Of a stretch of DNA of 64,000 nucleotides, positions 1-7,729 are shown one piece after another (within the stretch, counting starts at the first letter, position 1; the number at the start of each line of letters is the position of its first letter). The DNA lies in contig NZ_CP115396.1 of the NCBI RefSeq assembly GCF_027625995.1, positions 1,054,001 to 1,118,000 on the forward strand, in the 5' to 3' direction. A program made the position numbers and the translations under genes. This DNA is from Hymenobacter yonginensis (GTDB lineage Bacteria > Bacteroidota > Bacteroidia > Cytophagales > Hymenobacteraceae). The notes under the pieces are model-generated. The model was given only the letters and a program-made list of their open reading frames with translations. It was not told the origin of the DNA and ran no database searches.

Positions 1-1
1 C

Positions 2-118
2 CAAACGGTGGGTGCGCCGCTGCTGCTGCTCACCAACGGCCTGCAGCATTTCTGCTGGCGCGTAGATTTTGCGGCCCGCACCAACGAGCGGCTGGCCGAG
101 GTGCCCCGCTACGAGTAA
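2..118 (+). CDS. HSDR_N-type protein, C-terminal fragment
   Basis: This is the last 38 codons of a gene that begins before the window and ends at TAA. The fragment contains LLLLTNGLQHFCWRVDF, followed by a short tail ending EVPRYE. I recognise this as the C-terminal end of the short Bacteroidota proteins annotated as type I restriction enzyme R protein N-terminal (HSDR_N) domain proteins, which carry a nuclease-like fold and usually stand alone without hsdM or hsdS. The function of these stand-alone proteins is unclear. Only the tail is visible, so no catalytic residues can be checked. The assignment rests on the TNGLQH(F/Y)C pattern, which is typical for the family. Confidence 0.6.
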   Translation, partial: QTVGAPLLLLTNGLQHFCWRVDFAARTNERLAEVPRYE

Positions 119-223
119 GGAGCCGCGCAACTTAGTGCGCTGTTTTCGCGCGTACTGCCGTATAACTCCCTGTAATGCCGGTTGATGGCATATAGTGTGT
201 GGTATCCTGTAGCAGCTGGGCCG

Positions 224-2089
224 ATGATAGACACGTACACGGAGGAAGTGGCCGAGGCCGGTTCCGGGACGGTAGAAGAAGCCTGCGTCACGTTTGCCGC
301 ACAGGGGATTTTTCAGTCGGCCAATGCCAGGCTTCTGCAGCTGTTGGGCTGCTCCGCCGAGGTGTTGCAGGGGCGCCCGGTTTCCGACCTGCTCGATCGG
401 GCGGCGGCGGCGCAGGTGCTGGCGCTGCTGCAGGAGCCTTCGGAGCCGGCCCGCATCCTGTCTTTAGTGGCCACGCTGCAGCGCCCGGATGGAGACGCGC
501 AGCCGGTGCAGCTTACGCTCCTGCCGCTTAACCCCGCCGGCCTGCTCACCTGCATTGTGCGGCCTCTGCTTCCGAAGCTGGCCGCCGAAAAAGCCCTGCG
601 CGAGCAGGAAAAGCAGCTGTCAGTGATATTTGCCAGCATTGCCGACGTGATTTTCGTGCTCGACGTGCTGCCGGACTTTCACTACCGCTTCCTGTTTGTG
701 AACCAGGCTTTCGAGGACGTCACGGGTATCTCGCGGCAAGCTATACTGGGCCGGCTGGTGCAGGACGTGATTCCGGAGCCTTCCCTGAGTCTGGTGCTGG
801 AAAAGTATCGGGAAGCGGTGGAAACGGGGCAGAGTGTGCAGTGGCAGGAAACCACCGAGTACCCGCGGGGCCAGTTGATCGGGCAGGTCCGCGTGACGCC
901 CGTGCTCAACGAGGCCGGCGTCTGCTACCAACTGGTGGGCATCGTGCACGACCTGACCACCCAATACCACGCCGAGGAACGGCTGCGGGCCAGCAACGAG
1001 CGGTTCATCTACGCCCTCAAAGCTACCACCGACGCCATCTACGACTGGGACATCCGGGCCGATACGCTGTATTGGGGCGAAGGATTTGAGGAGCTGTTTG
1101 GCTATCAGCTGGCCCGCAACCCCACCGGCTTCGGACAGTGGGCAGACTATGTGCATCTGGAAGATGCCGCCCGCACCGTCGACGACCTGCGGCATACGGC
1201 GTACGAAACCAGCGGCAGCCACTGGCAGCAGGAGTACCGGTTTCAGCGGGCCGATGGCTCGTGGGCCATCGTCTTCGACCGGGGCTACATCATCCGCGAC
1301 GCCCGCGGGCAGGCCATCCGCATGATCGGGGCCATGCAGGACATCACCGAGCGGAAGCAGGCCGAGGAGCAGCAGCAGCGCATGGCCCAGGACGTGTACA
1401 AGCAGAATGCCGACCTGCAGCAGTTCACCTACATTCTGTCGCACAACCTGCGGGCGCCGCTGGCCAACGCCGAAGGCTTCGCCAGCCTGTTGGCCCGCAC
1501 CCCGCGCCGGTCGGCGGCGTTTGATACGGCCCTGCGCCACCTGAGCACCAGCCTGCAGCAGGTCGGCGACGTGCTGGAAGACGTCAATACCATCCTGTCG
1601 GCCCGCGACAAGCCGGTGGTGGCCGAGCCCGAGCCCGTACCGGTGGGGGCCGTGTGCCGGCAGGTGATGCAAACGCTGGCCGCTGACCTGGCCCGCTGCC
1701 ACGGGCAGGTTACGTGTTCCATTCCCGACACGCTGCTGCTGCCGGGCAAGCGGGCCTATTTCTACAGCATTTTCCTTAACCTGCTCAGCAATGCCATCAA
1801 GTACCGGGCGGCGCACCGGCCGCTGCGCGTCACCATCGAGGCCTGCCTGCACCCGCCCGGCCACACCGTCATCAGCATCGCCGACAATGGCTCCGGCTTT
1901 GAGGTGCCGGCCAGCAGCCAGGACGTGTTTCAGCTCTACAAACGCTTCCACCGCAGCGTCAGCGGCCGCGGTATTGGCTTATTTCTGGTGAAAGCGCACG
2001 TAGATTCGATGGGAGGAAGCATTTTTGTGCACAGCATCGTCCGGCAGGGCACTACCTTTACGCTGCATTTCAGCCCACATTCCGCATGA
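224..2089 (+). CDS. PAS-domain sensor histidine kinase
   Basis: A cytoplasmic-looking sensor kinase of about 621 residues. The first half holds repeated PAS folds; a PAS/PAC end is clear at IRMIGAMQDITERKQAEE. The H-box is FTYILSHNLRAPLAN with the phospho-accepting His near residue 407. The ATPase domain follows, with N-box NLLSNAIKYR, G1 box DNGSGF and the end GRGIGLFLVKAHVDSMGG. No transmembrane segment is obvious, so it probably senses an internal signal or a ligand in PAS. I chose the ATG at 224; in-frame TTG (182) and ATG (185) starts exist but would add a short unconvincing leader. The stop overlaps the next start as ATGA, so kinase and response regulator are translationally coupled and are almost certainly partners. 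Confidence 0.9.
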   Translation: MIDTYTEEVAEAGSGTVEEACVTFAAQGIFQSANARLLQLLGCSAEVLQGRPVSDLLDRAAAAQVLALLQEPSEPARILSLVATLQRPDGDAQPVQLTLLPLNPAGLLTCIVRPLLPKLAAEKALREQEKQLSVIFASIADVIFVLDVLPDFHYRFLFVNQAFEDVTGISRQAILGRLVQDVIPEPSLSLVLEKYREAVETGQSVQWQETTEYPRGQLIGQVRVTPVLNEAGVCYQLVGIVHDLTTQYHAEERLRASNERFIYALKATTDAIYDWDIRADTLYWGEGFEELFGYQLARNPTGFGQWADYVHLEDAARTVDDLRHTAYETSGSHWQQEYRFQRADGSWAIVFDRGYIIRDARGQAIRMIGAMQDITERKQAEEQQQRMAQDVYKQNADLQQFTYILSHNLRAPLANAEGFASLLARTPRRSAAFDTALRHLSTSLQQVGDVLEDVNTILSARDKPVVAEPEPVPVGAVCRQVMQTLAADLARCHGQVTCSIPDTLLLPGKRAYFYSIFLNLLSNAIKYRAAHRPLRVTIEACLHPPGHTVISIADNGSGFEVPASSQDVFQLYKRFHRSVSGRGIGLFLVKAHVDSMGGSIFVHSIVRQGTTFTLHFSPHSA

Positions 2090-2478
2090 CTACCTTCCTC
2101 ATCGACGATGATAGCCTGAGCAACTACCTCACGGAAACGCTGCTGAAGATGGAGGATTTCTCTTCTGATATCCGCACGTTTGAGGCCGCCGACGAGGCGC
2201 TGGCGGAGCTGGTGCAGCAGCCGGAACAAGCCCGGGTGGTGTTCTTGGACCTGAATATGCCCCTGATGAACGGCTGGGAATTTCTGGATGCGCTGGCGCC
2301 GTACCGCAGCCGCCTGCTGGGGCACTGCCGCATCTACATCCTCACCTCGTCGTTGGCCCTCTCGGATCTGAACCGCTCCCACGACTACGAGCTGGTGGCC
2401 GGCCTGATCCACAAGCCCATCGATAGCGGCGAAATCCGGGCCATCCAGGCTTCATTGGCCCAGACCAGCGCCGAGTAG
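2086..2478 (+). CDS. Single-domain response regulator
   Basis: A 130-residue stand-alone receiver domain. The acidic pocket is Asp7-Asp9 (FLIDDD), the phosphoacceptor is Asp55 in VVFLDLNMP, the conserved Ser/Thr is in ILTSS, and the Lys is in HKP near the end. There is no output domain, so it acts through protein contacts, like CheY-type or phosphorelay receivers. It starts inside the stop codon of the histidine kinase gene (ATGA overlap), which makes that kinase its likely phosphodonor. This layout, a PAS kinase followed by a CheY-like receiver of about 130-150 residues, is common in Cytophagales. The next gene is convergent, with only 23 bases between the stop codons. Confidence 0.92.
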   Translation: MTTFLIDDDSLSNYLTETLLKMEDFSSDIRTFEAADEALAELVQQPEQARVVFLDLNMPLMNGWEFLDALAPYRSRLLGHCRIYILTSSLALSDLNRSHDYELVAGLIHKPIDSGEIRAIQASLAQTSAE

Positions 2479-2501
2479 CGGCTCGTGAAGCAGGGCCCCC
2501 G

Positions 2502-4430
2502 CTACTGGCGGTAGAGCGTGTTGTCGAGCAGGCCGGTGGTGAATACCTGCACGCAGGCTTTCAGCTCGTTGCCGTACTGGCGCAGCTTTTCGGGGTTGGG
2601 GTGGGCGAGGGGCGCGGCGGGCAGCGCGTGCGTCTGGTAGGGGTAGAGCCGCACCTGGTTGTCGGCGGTGAGCTCCGTCACGAAGTCGGAGTGCACCAGA
2701 AAGTAGCTGCCGCCGCTCAGAAACAAGGCCCGCCCGGTGGAAGTGCTATCGAATGCCGAAGACCCAAAGGGCAGCAGCTGGCGCGCTGGCACCGGCACCT
2801 GCAGCAAGTCCAGCACAGTGGCCGGCACGTCGGCCTGCTGGGTGATGCGGTGCGCGTTGGCGGCAGGCAGCGCGCGGCCCGGATGGAACAGTAGCAGCGG
2901 CGTCTTGTAGGCACCCAGCGTGTTCTGGTACGCCGGGTCGTCGGACTGCGAGGTATGGTCGGCGAGGAGCACGAACAGCGTGCGGCGGTACCACGGCTGC
3001 CGGGCCGCCGCCGCGAAGAACTGTCGTAGCGCTAAATCGGAATACGCTACCGTGGCGTGAATGGGCAGCGTGCCCGGCGCAAACCGCTTGGTGTAAGGCG
3101 CCGGCACCAGAAACGGCTCGTGGGCGCTCAGCGTGAAAACAGTGCTGAAAAACGGCTCGGGCTGCCGGCCCAACTCCCGGGCAAAGTACTGCAGATACGG
3201 CACATCGGGAATGCCCCAGTGCCCGTCGAAATCGGGGCTGCCAGCGCCGCCGGGGTACTCATCTAGCCCGAAATACTGCTGCATCCCGGCAATGCCGGCG
3301 AAGGTGTTGAAGCCCATGGTGCCGTTCTGGGCGCCGTGGAACAGTGAGGTGCGGTAGCCGCGCCGGCCCAGCAACTCGCCCAGGCCGTGCAGCTCGTTGG
3401 TTTGGAAGCTGGAGGTGATAAACGAGTTGTCCATGAGGCCCGGCAGGCCGGCCAGCGTGGCGGGCAGCGCCTCAATGGAGCGGCGGCCGTTGGCGTAATG
3501 CTCCCGAAACAGCAGCCCGCCGTGCGTGGCCAGCGAGTCGAAGAACGGCGTGTAGCCGCGCTTGCCGGGGTTTTCGACGCCTGTATACTCGGAGGCGAAG
3601 CTCTCCAGCAGCAGCAGCACCACATTGTCGGGGCGTGGGGCGGTGGTGGCGGGCGGTAGCGGGCGGGCCGCCAGCGCCTGCCGCAACTCAGCCGCCGACT
3701 GGAAGTATTGCTTCCGCTCGATGGTCTGGGCGTCGAGGCTTTTCAGGAACGTGAACGTGCTGTTGAGGGCCAGGTGCCCCAGCACGGCCGGCTGCTGCCC
3801 GAAGGCGTGGCCGGTGCGCAATGGCTTAAGCTGCAGCCCGCCCCGGATGCCCAGCACCACCAGTGCCGCCAGCGCCAGCACCTGCCCGGCGTAGAGCAGG
3901 CCTGTTTTAGGGCTTGGGGCTTGTGGCCTAGGGCTTAGGACGGTGGTGTTATTGGCCGGAGCAGGTTTCGGCAGTGGGTACAGCCGCCACAGCGCGGCCA
4001 GCAACAGCCCAAACGGAATCAGCAGGTACCAGTAGGTAAGCACCAGCTGGCCCGCCTGCCGCCGCACGTCGTCGCCGATGGTGGCCAACTCGTTGCTGGT
4101 GCGCCGCCCGATAAACTTGAAATACTCGGTGTCAATCAGGTTCAGGGCCACGCCTAGGGCGTTCAGCAGCAGCCATACCGCCCGCACCAGCCGTTGCCAG
4201 CCCTGCGCCCGGCTGGGCACCAACGACAGCAGCAGAAACGGAATATTGAGCAGCAGCAGCCCCGCCACATCAAACCGGAACCCGTGCCAGAACGCCAGTA
4301 AAATCTGCCCGGTTTCAGCCTCCTGAAACGTAACGCGGTTGGCCGCATAGAACCCCAGGCGCAGCAGCAGATACGCGCCCAGCAGCAGCAGAAAACGACG
4401 AGCCAACAGGCGCAGAAACTCAGCGGGCAT
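2502..4430 (-). CDS. LtaS/MdoB-family membrane sulfatase
   Basis: An inner-membrane protein of about 642 residues with an N-terminal block of roughly five hydrophobic segments and a C-terminal periplasmic sulfatase/alkaline-phosphatase domain. Visible motifs are the metal-binding NVVLLLLESFASEYTG, the likely nucleophile Ser in NGRRSIEALPA, and the late metal-binding LADHTS. The family transfers phosphoglycerol or phosphoethanolamine groups to envelope polymers; the substrate here is unknown. I place the start at the ATG at 4430 (MPAEFLRLL). The open frame continues upstream, but that part is the inverted repeat at 4450-4541. The linker between the membrane and catalytic parts (LSPRPQAPSPKT) is encoded by an intergenic-style repeat word at about 3906-3940. 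Confidence 0.88.
   Translation of the reverse strand: MPAEFLRLLARRFLLLLGAYLLLRLGFYAANRVTFQEAETGQILLAFWHGFRFDVAGLLLLNIPFLLLSLVPSRAQGWQRLVRAVWLLLNALGVALNLIDTEYFKFIGRRTSNELATIGDDVRRQAGQLVLTYWYLLIPFGLLLAALWRLYPLPKPAPANNTTVLSPRPQAPSPKTGLLYAGQVLALAALVVLGIRGGLQLKPLRTGHAFGQQPAVLGHLALNSTFTFLKSLDAQTIERKQYFQSAAELRQALAARPLPPATTAPRPDNVVLLLLESFASEYTGVENPGKRGYTPFFDSLATHGGLLFREHYANGRRSIEALPATLAGLPGLMDNSFITSSFQTNELHGLGELLGRRGYRTSLFHGAQNGTMGFNTFAGIAGMQQYFGLDEYPGGAGSPDFDGHWGIPDVPYLQYFARELGRQPEPFFSTVFTLSAHEPFLVPAPYTKRFAPGTLPIHATVAYSDLALRQFFAAAARQPWYRRTLFVLLADHTSQSDDPAYQNTLGAYKTPLLLFHPGRALPAANAHRITQQADVPATVLDLLQVPVPARQLLPFGSSAFDSTSTGRALFLSGGSYFLVHSDFVTELTADNQVRLYPYQTHALPAAPLAHPNPEKLRQYGNELKACVQVFTTGLLDNTLYRQ
3903..3945 (-). 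repeat. CTAAGCCC-word repeat inside the sulfatase gene
   Basis: On the minus strand this stretch reads as runs of CTAAGCCC and CAAGCCCC. The same words form the arms of the intergenic elements at 17690-17862 and 54188-54297. Here they are in frame and encode LSPRPQAPSPKT in the linker between the membrane and periplasmic domains. Confidence 0.7.
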
Positions 4431-4449
4431 AGCAGTGCAAAAGGGGGCT

Positions 4450-4541
4450 GTAGCGCGAAGTCTTTGCTCCGCGTTTTGCAAAATTTTGTTGGTGAACAGC
4501 CGGAGGGAGTCACAAACCGCGAAGCAAAGGCTTCGTGCTAC
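4450..4541. repeat. Inverted-repeat element, GTAGCGCGAAG family
   Basis: Imperfect 24-base arms at 4450-4473 and 4518-4541 (outer end GTAGCGCGAAG) surround an AT-richer centre. It lies 20 bases upstream of the sulfatase start codon. It resembles the elements at 5258-5356 and 44432-44542, which also carry a CGCGAA(G/A)TT-type core. Confidence 0.75.
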
Positions 4542-4563
4542 TTCCTCGGGTATGCGCAAAACG

Positions 4564-4604
4564 GCACAGGCTGAAGCCTATGCTACAAGGGCTTCAGGCT
4601 GATC
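4564..4604. repeat. GGCTTCAGCC-family hairpin over the SUKH stop codon
   Basis: Arms at 4567-4578 and 4590-4601 pair with one mismatch, and the loop contains the TAG stop codon (4583-4585, minus strand) of the SUKH gene. The non-coding arm reads GTAGCATAGGCTTCAGCCTG on the minus strand. The same word occurs at 39218, 49451 and 49539 (inverted), each time touching a stop codon. The other arm encodes the end of the protein (SLKPL). Confidence 0.75.
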
Positions 4605-5179
4605 GACTGGCCGTCGGGCAGGTCTTTGATCTGGCGGTGGAAGTCGGCCAGCCACGCCAGGCGCTCCGGTGCGCCAATGGCTTTCAGGCTGGGGGCTTGC
4701 TGGGTAGTGGCCATGCAGGAAGGCGGGTAGATGCTCAGCAGCTGGCCCGGCCGCAGCACGCCGCCGCTTTGCTGGAAGGCCCGCAGCGGCTCCATGCCCA
4801 GGGCATCGAGCGGAAACTTCTCGGCCCCGAACAGAAAGTGCTTGAAATCCACTTCCAGGTCGGCCAGCTCGCCGGTTTCGGTGTCCAGCCACAGCACGGC
4901 GTCGCCGCGCAGCAGAAACTGGTTGCCGGCGCAGTCCTGCCCGAACGGAATGTCGGTTTCGAGCACTTGGGCGTAGGTGCGCCAGAAGGCCGCGGGGCCC
5001 TGCCAGGCCTCAGCCAGGGAGTGCCAGCTGGGCTCGGCCACGCACCCGCGCAAGTGCAGCCCACCGAAGTAGGCCACCACACCGTTCTGCTCGCGCAGAA
5101 ACGCCTGCAGGTAGGAGGGAAGGCGGGCGAAGCTCACCAAATCGGTCAGCTCGCCGCCGGTATACAGAATGCCTTTCAT
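4583..5179 (-). CDS. SMI1/KNR4 (SUKH) family protein
   Basis: A 198-residue soluble protein starting MKGILYTGGELTD. It has SUKH-fold features: LPSYLQAFLREQNG near the N-terminus, a central GNQFLLRGDAVLWLDTETGE stretch, and FKHFLFGAEKFP. SUKH proteins are often immunity proteins for nuclease toxins, but many Bacteroidota copies stand alone, and no toxin gene is visible nearby. The start is the first Met after the upstream repeat region; the open frame extends further but only through repeat sequence. The last codons and the TAG stop lie inside the hairpin at 4567-4601, so a repeat seems to have supplied the C-terminus. Confidence 0.75.
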   Translation of the reverse strand: MKGILYTGGELTDLVSFARLPSYLQAFLREQNGVVAYFGGLHLRGCVAEPSWHSLAEAWQGPAAFWRTYAQVLETDIPFGQDCAGNQFLLRGDAVLWLDTETGELADLEVDFKHFLFGAEKFPLDALGMEPLRAFQQSGGVLRPGQLLSIYPPSCMATTQQAPSLKAIGAPERLAWLADFHRQIKDLPDGQSISLKPL

Positions 5180-5257
5180 GGCAATGAGGAAATGAAATAA
5201 AAAAATCGGCCCTGCTGCAGCGCAAACCGCGGTAGGCCGCTGCCCGGCCAAAAAGAG

Positions 5258-5356
5258 GTAACGCGAAGTTTCACTTCGCGCAACGCCGGAACGGCCTACA
5301 CCACTGGGCCGCCTACTGGCAGTGCGTGCGCTCCGCAAAGTGGAACTTCGCGTTAC
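5258..5356. repeat. Inverted-repeat element, CGCGAAGTT family
   Basis: Two 23-base arms at 5258-5280 (GTAACGCGAAGTTTCACTTC...) and 5334-5356 form an imperfect inverted repeat. Each arm also contains a small self-complementary core. It lies in the gap between the SUKH start and the ald terminator. Confidence 0.75.
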
Positions 5357-5378
5357 AGCTGGCTGCCTCAAAAATCAA

Positions 5379-5423
5379 AAATTGAGCGTCCCAACGTCCA
5401 AAGGCCGCCAGAACGCTCAATTT
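5379..5423 (-). terminator. Terminator of ald
   Basis: A stem AAATTGAGCG pairs with CGCTCAATTT (5379-5388 with 5414-5423). On the minus strand it is followed by TTTTTGATTTTTG, just after the ald stop codon. This is a plausible Rho-independent terminator. Confidence 0.75.
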
Positions 5424-5441
5424 CTAACACGTAACTGCTAT

Positions 5442-6569
5442 CTAAACAGCGGCTTCTTCCATTACCGACTCCACCGACTCCAGGGGCAGGCCCCAGGCGT
5501 CAGCTACGCCTTTGTACACCACTTTGCCGTGCACCACGTTCAGGCCGAGGCGCAGGGCCTCGTCGCGGCGGCAGGCTTCCTGCCAGCCCAGGTTAGCCAG
5601 CTTCACGGCGTAAGGCAGCGTAGCGTTGGTCAGGGCCAGGGTAGAGGTATAAGGCACCGCGCCTGGCATGTTGGCCACGCAGTAGTGCACGATGTCGTCG
5701 ATGATGAAGGTCGGGTTTTCGTGGGTGGTCGGCTTGCAGGTTTCGATGCAGCCGCCCTGGTCCACGGCCACGTCCACGAGCACGGTGCCGGGGCGCATGG
5801 TCTTGAGCATGTCGCGGGTGATGAGGTGCGGGGCTTTGGCACCCGGAATCAGCACGGCGCCGATGATGAGGTCGGCGGTTTTGATGGCTTCGCGGATGTT
5901 GTACTCGTTGGAGTACTGCGTCACCACGTTTTTCGGCATGAAGTCGTCCAGCTCGCGCAGACGGTTTAGGCTGATGTCCATCACGGTTACTTTGGCGCCC
6001 AGACCGGCGGCAATTTTGGCGGCTTGCGTGCCCACGATGCCGGCACCCAGTACCAGCACCTCGGCGGGCTTCACGCCGGGTACGCCACCCAGCAGAATGC
6101 CGCGGCCTTTCAGCGGCTTCTCCAGGTACTTGGCGCCTTCCTGCGGGGCCATGCGGCCGGCCACTTCGCTCATCGGGATGAGCAGGGGTAGGGCGCGGGT
6201 GGGCAGCTCTACGGTTTCGTAGGCCAGGCACACGGCTTTGCGCTCAATCATGGCGTGGGTCAGCTCCTCGCCCGAAGCAAAGTGGAAGTACGTAAACAGC
6301 AGTTGGTTTTCCTTGATGAGGGGATACTCGGAGGCAATCGGCTCCTTCACCTTCACAATCATCTCGGCCTTGGCGTACACGTCCTCGATGGTAGGCAGCA
6401 CAGTAGCGCCGGCCTGCTCGTATTCGGCGTCGGAGAAGCCGCTACCGTTGCCGGCCGTGGCCTGCACGTATACGTCGTGGCCGTGCTTGCGGAATTCAGC
6501 TACACCGGCAGGCGTCAGGCCTACGCGGTTCTCGTTGTTCTTGATTTCTTTCGGTACGCCGATGATCAT
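5442..6569 (-). CDS. ald: Alanine dehydrogenase
   Basis: A 375-residue enzyme matching the full length of L-alanine dehydrogenase, which interconverts alanine and pyruvate with NAD and ammonia. It begins with the family signature [20 protein letters not shown]. The nucleotide-binding motif [14 protein letters not shown] lies near the middle. [19 protein letters not shown] near the C-terminus is highly typical of this family. The start is clear and is preceded by a -7 box at 6608-6615. A repeat element (6619-6702) fills the gap to the next gene, and a terminator follows the stop codon. In some Bacteroidota ald lies near porX; here they are 50 kb apart. Confidence 0.96.
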   Translation of the reverse strand: MIIGVPKEIKNNENRVGLTPAGVAEFRKHGHDVYVQATAGNGSGFSDAEYEQAGATVLPTIEDVYAKAEMIVKVKEPIASEYPLIKENQLLFTYFHFASGEELTHAMIERKAVCLAYETVELPTRALPLLIPMSEVAGRMAPQEGAKYLEKPLKGRGILLGGVPGVKPAEVLVLGAGIVGTQAAKIAAGLGAKVTVMDISLNRLRELDDFMPKNVVTQYSNEYNIREAIKTADLIIGAVLIPGAKAPHLITRDMLKTMRPGTVLVDVAVDQGGCIETCKPTTHENPTFIIDDIVHYCVANMPGAVPYTSTLALTNATLPYAVKLANLGWQEACRRDEALRLGLNVVHGKVVYKGVADAWGLPLESVESVMEEAAV

Positions 6570-6607
6570 GGCAGAACGTGAAGGTGGGTGGGTGAAAATT
6601 GAAGCTG

Positions 6608-6615
6608 CAAAGATA
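6608..6615 (-). promoter_or_regulatory. -7 promoter box of ald
   Basis: The minus strand reads TATCTTTG, an exact match to TAnnTTTG, about 40 bases before the ald start. The repeat arm at 6619 begins three bases upstream of the box. Confidence 0.6.
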
Positions 6616-6618
6616 GGG

Positions 6619-6702
6619 GATGAAGTGATGGGGTGAGGAAGTGAAAAAAACAGGATTTCGGTAATCCGGCTTTTTCACTTCCTCACCCCATCACCTCATC
6701 AC
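6619..6702. repeat. Inverted-repeat element, GATGGGGTGATGAGG family
   Basis: Arms of about 30 bases at 6619-6648 and 6671-6702 (words GATGAAGTGATGGGG and their complement) enclose a small AT-rich centre. One end lies three bases from the ald -7 box. The other ends five bases before the DUF1573 stop codon. The same words occur at 10151-10360 and 17020-17227. Confidence 0.8.
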
Positions 6703-6707
6703 TCAAA

Positions 6708-7481
6708 TTATTTAAACGGTACGACGGCGCCGCTTTCTTTCACCATGCTGCCCGCGTTCAGGTCGCGCACTACGGTGGCTTTCAGCGTGATTTTAACGTC
6801 GCCGTTCAGGTCGTTGGAGGTCAGGGTGGCCATGTCGCTCATCTGGCCGGTCTGGCGCTGGGCGTACAGGATTTCCACCACGGCGCTCTGGCCCGGCTGG
6901 ATGGTGGGCGGCACGGCCTTGTAGCCGATGCAGTTGCACTGCGACGTAATCATGCCCAGCTCCAGCGGCTGCTTGCCGGGGTTTTTCACCGTGAACTTGG
7001 CCACGGCCTGCTGGCCGCTTTCCATTTTGCCGAAATTATGCACGTTGCGGTCCAGCACCAGCCGCGGCGACTGGGCCAGCTGGGCCGGCGTCATCATCGT
7101 TTTCATCTCCGATTTGGTTACCACGTCGCCCTTGATGGTAAGCACCGCGCTGGGCGTGCTGGCGTTGCTGGTCACGGTCACGGTTTTGTTGAAGATGCCG
7201 GGGCGGCCGGCGCTGCTGTACATGGCCTTGATGATGCCCGATTTGCCGGGCAGCACCGGCGTCTTGGTCCAGTCGGGGGTGGTGCAGCCGCAGCTGGCTT
7301 GCACGTTGGCAATGATAATGGGCTGGTTGCCGGTATTCTTGAACTTGAACTCGTAGGTGGCCATAGTGCCTTCGGGCACTTTGCCGAAGTCGTGGGTGTC
7401 TTTCTCAAACTTCATGACGCCCTGGGCCCGGACACCCAGCGCCAGCAGGCAGAAAATCAGGAGGGAGGCAATGTGTTTCAT
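6708..7481 (-). CDS. DUF1573 secreted protein
   Basis: A 257-residue exported protein with an N-terminal signal peptide (MKHIASLLIFCLLALGVRAQ). It contains two DUF1573 repeats: FEKDTHDFGKVPEGTMATYEF...SCGCTTPDW and LDRNVHNFGKMESGQQAVAKF...SQCNCIGY. The paired cysteine patterns CGC and CNC are typical. DUF1573 domains are immunoglobulin-like and common in Bacteroidota periplasmic or surface proteins; no specific activity is known. The start is the Met at 7481, the only one followed by a signal peptide, and the -7 box at 7583-7590 agrees with it. The gene looks monocistronic. Confidence 0.88.
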   Translation of the reverse strand: MKHIASLLIFCLLALGVRAQGVMKFEKDTHDFGKVPEGTMATYEFKFKNTGNQPIIIANVQASCGCTTPDWTKTPVLPGKSGIIKAMYSSAGRPGIFNKTVTVTSNASTPSAVLTIKGDVVTKSEMKTMMTPAQLAQSPRLVLDRNVHNFGKMESGQQAVAKFTVKNPGKQPLELGMITSQCNCIGYKAVPPTIQPGQSAVVEILYAQRQTGQMSDMATLTSNDLNGDVKITLKATVVRDLNAGSMVKESGAVVPFK

Positions 7482-7582
7482 AGAGGGTAGCGCGAGGCAT
7501 GTGCCCGGCGTATGTAGTGAACAATGGAGCCGAAAAGAATACAGCTGAGGCGTAAAGCAGATGCCGCGCACCACAGCCAATT

Positions 7583-7590
7583 CAAAGATA
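7583..7590 (-). promoter_or_regulatory. -7 promoter box of the DUF1573 gene
   Basis: The minus strand reads TATCTTTG (TAnnTTTG), about 100 bases upstream of the start at 7481. Confidence 0.55.
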
Positions 7591-7649
7591 TACAAAAACG
7601 TGCCGGCCGCGTATCAACCCCGCCCCGTGAATGCTCCCGGCCAAATCCG

Positions 7650-7657
7650 TACTTTTG
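7650..7657 (+). promoter_or_regulatory. -7 promoter box of the E1 gene
   Basis: TACTTTTG matches TAnnTTTG. Transcription should begin near 7664, which excludes the upstream in-frame start at 7631 and supports the ATG at 7730. Confidence 0.6.
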
Positions 7658-7729
7658 GGCGCCTGTTTGCCGCAGGTACTCTTTCCGCCCGCTATTTTCC
7701 CGGCCCCAACACCCTTCCCCACCCGCCCT

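Noticed and set aside
4431-4559. N-terminal extension of the sulfatase
   Set aside because: The added 43 residues are encoded by the inverted repeat at 4450-4541 and the membrane domain begins only after 4430.
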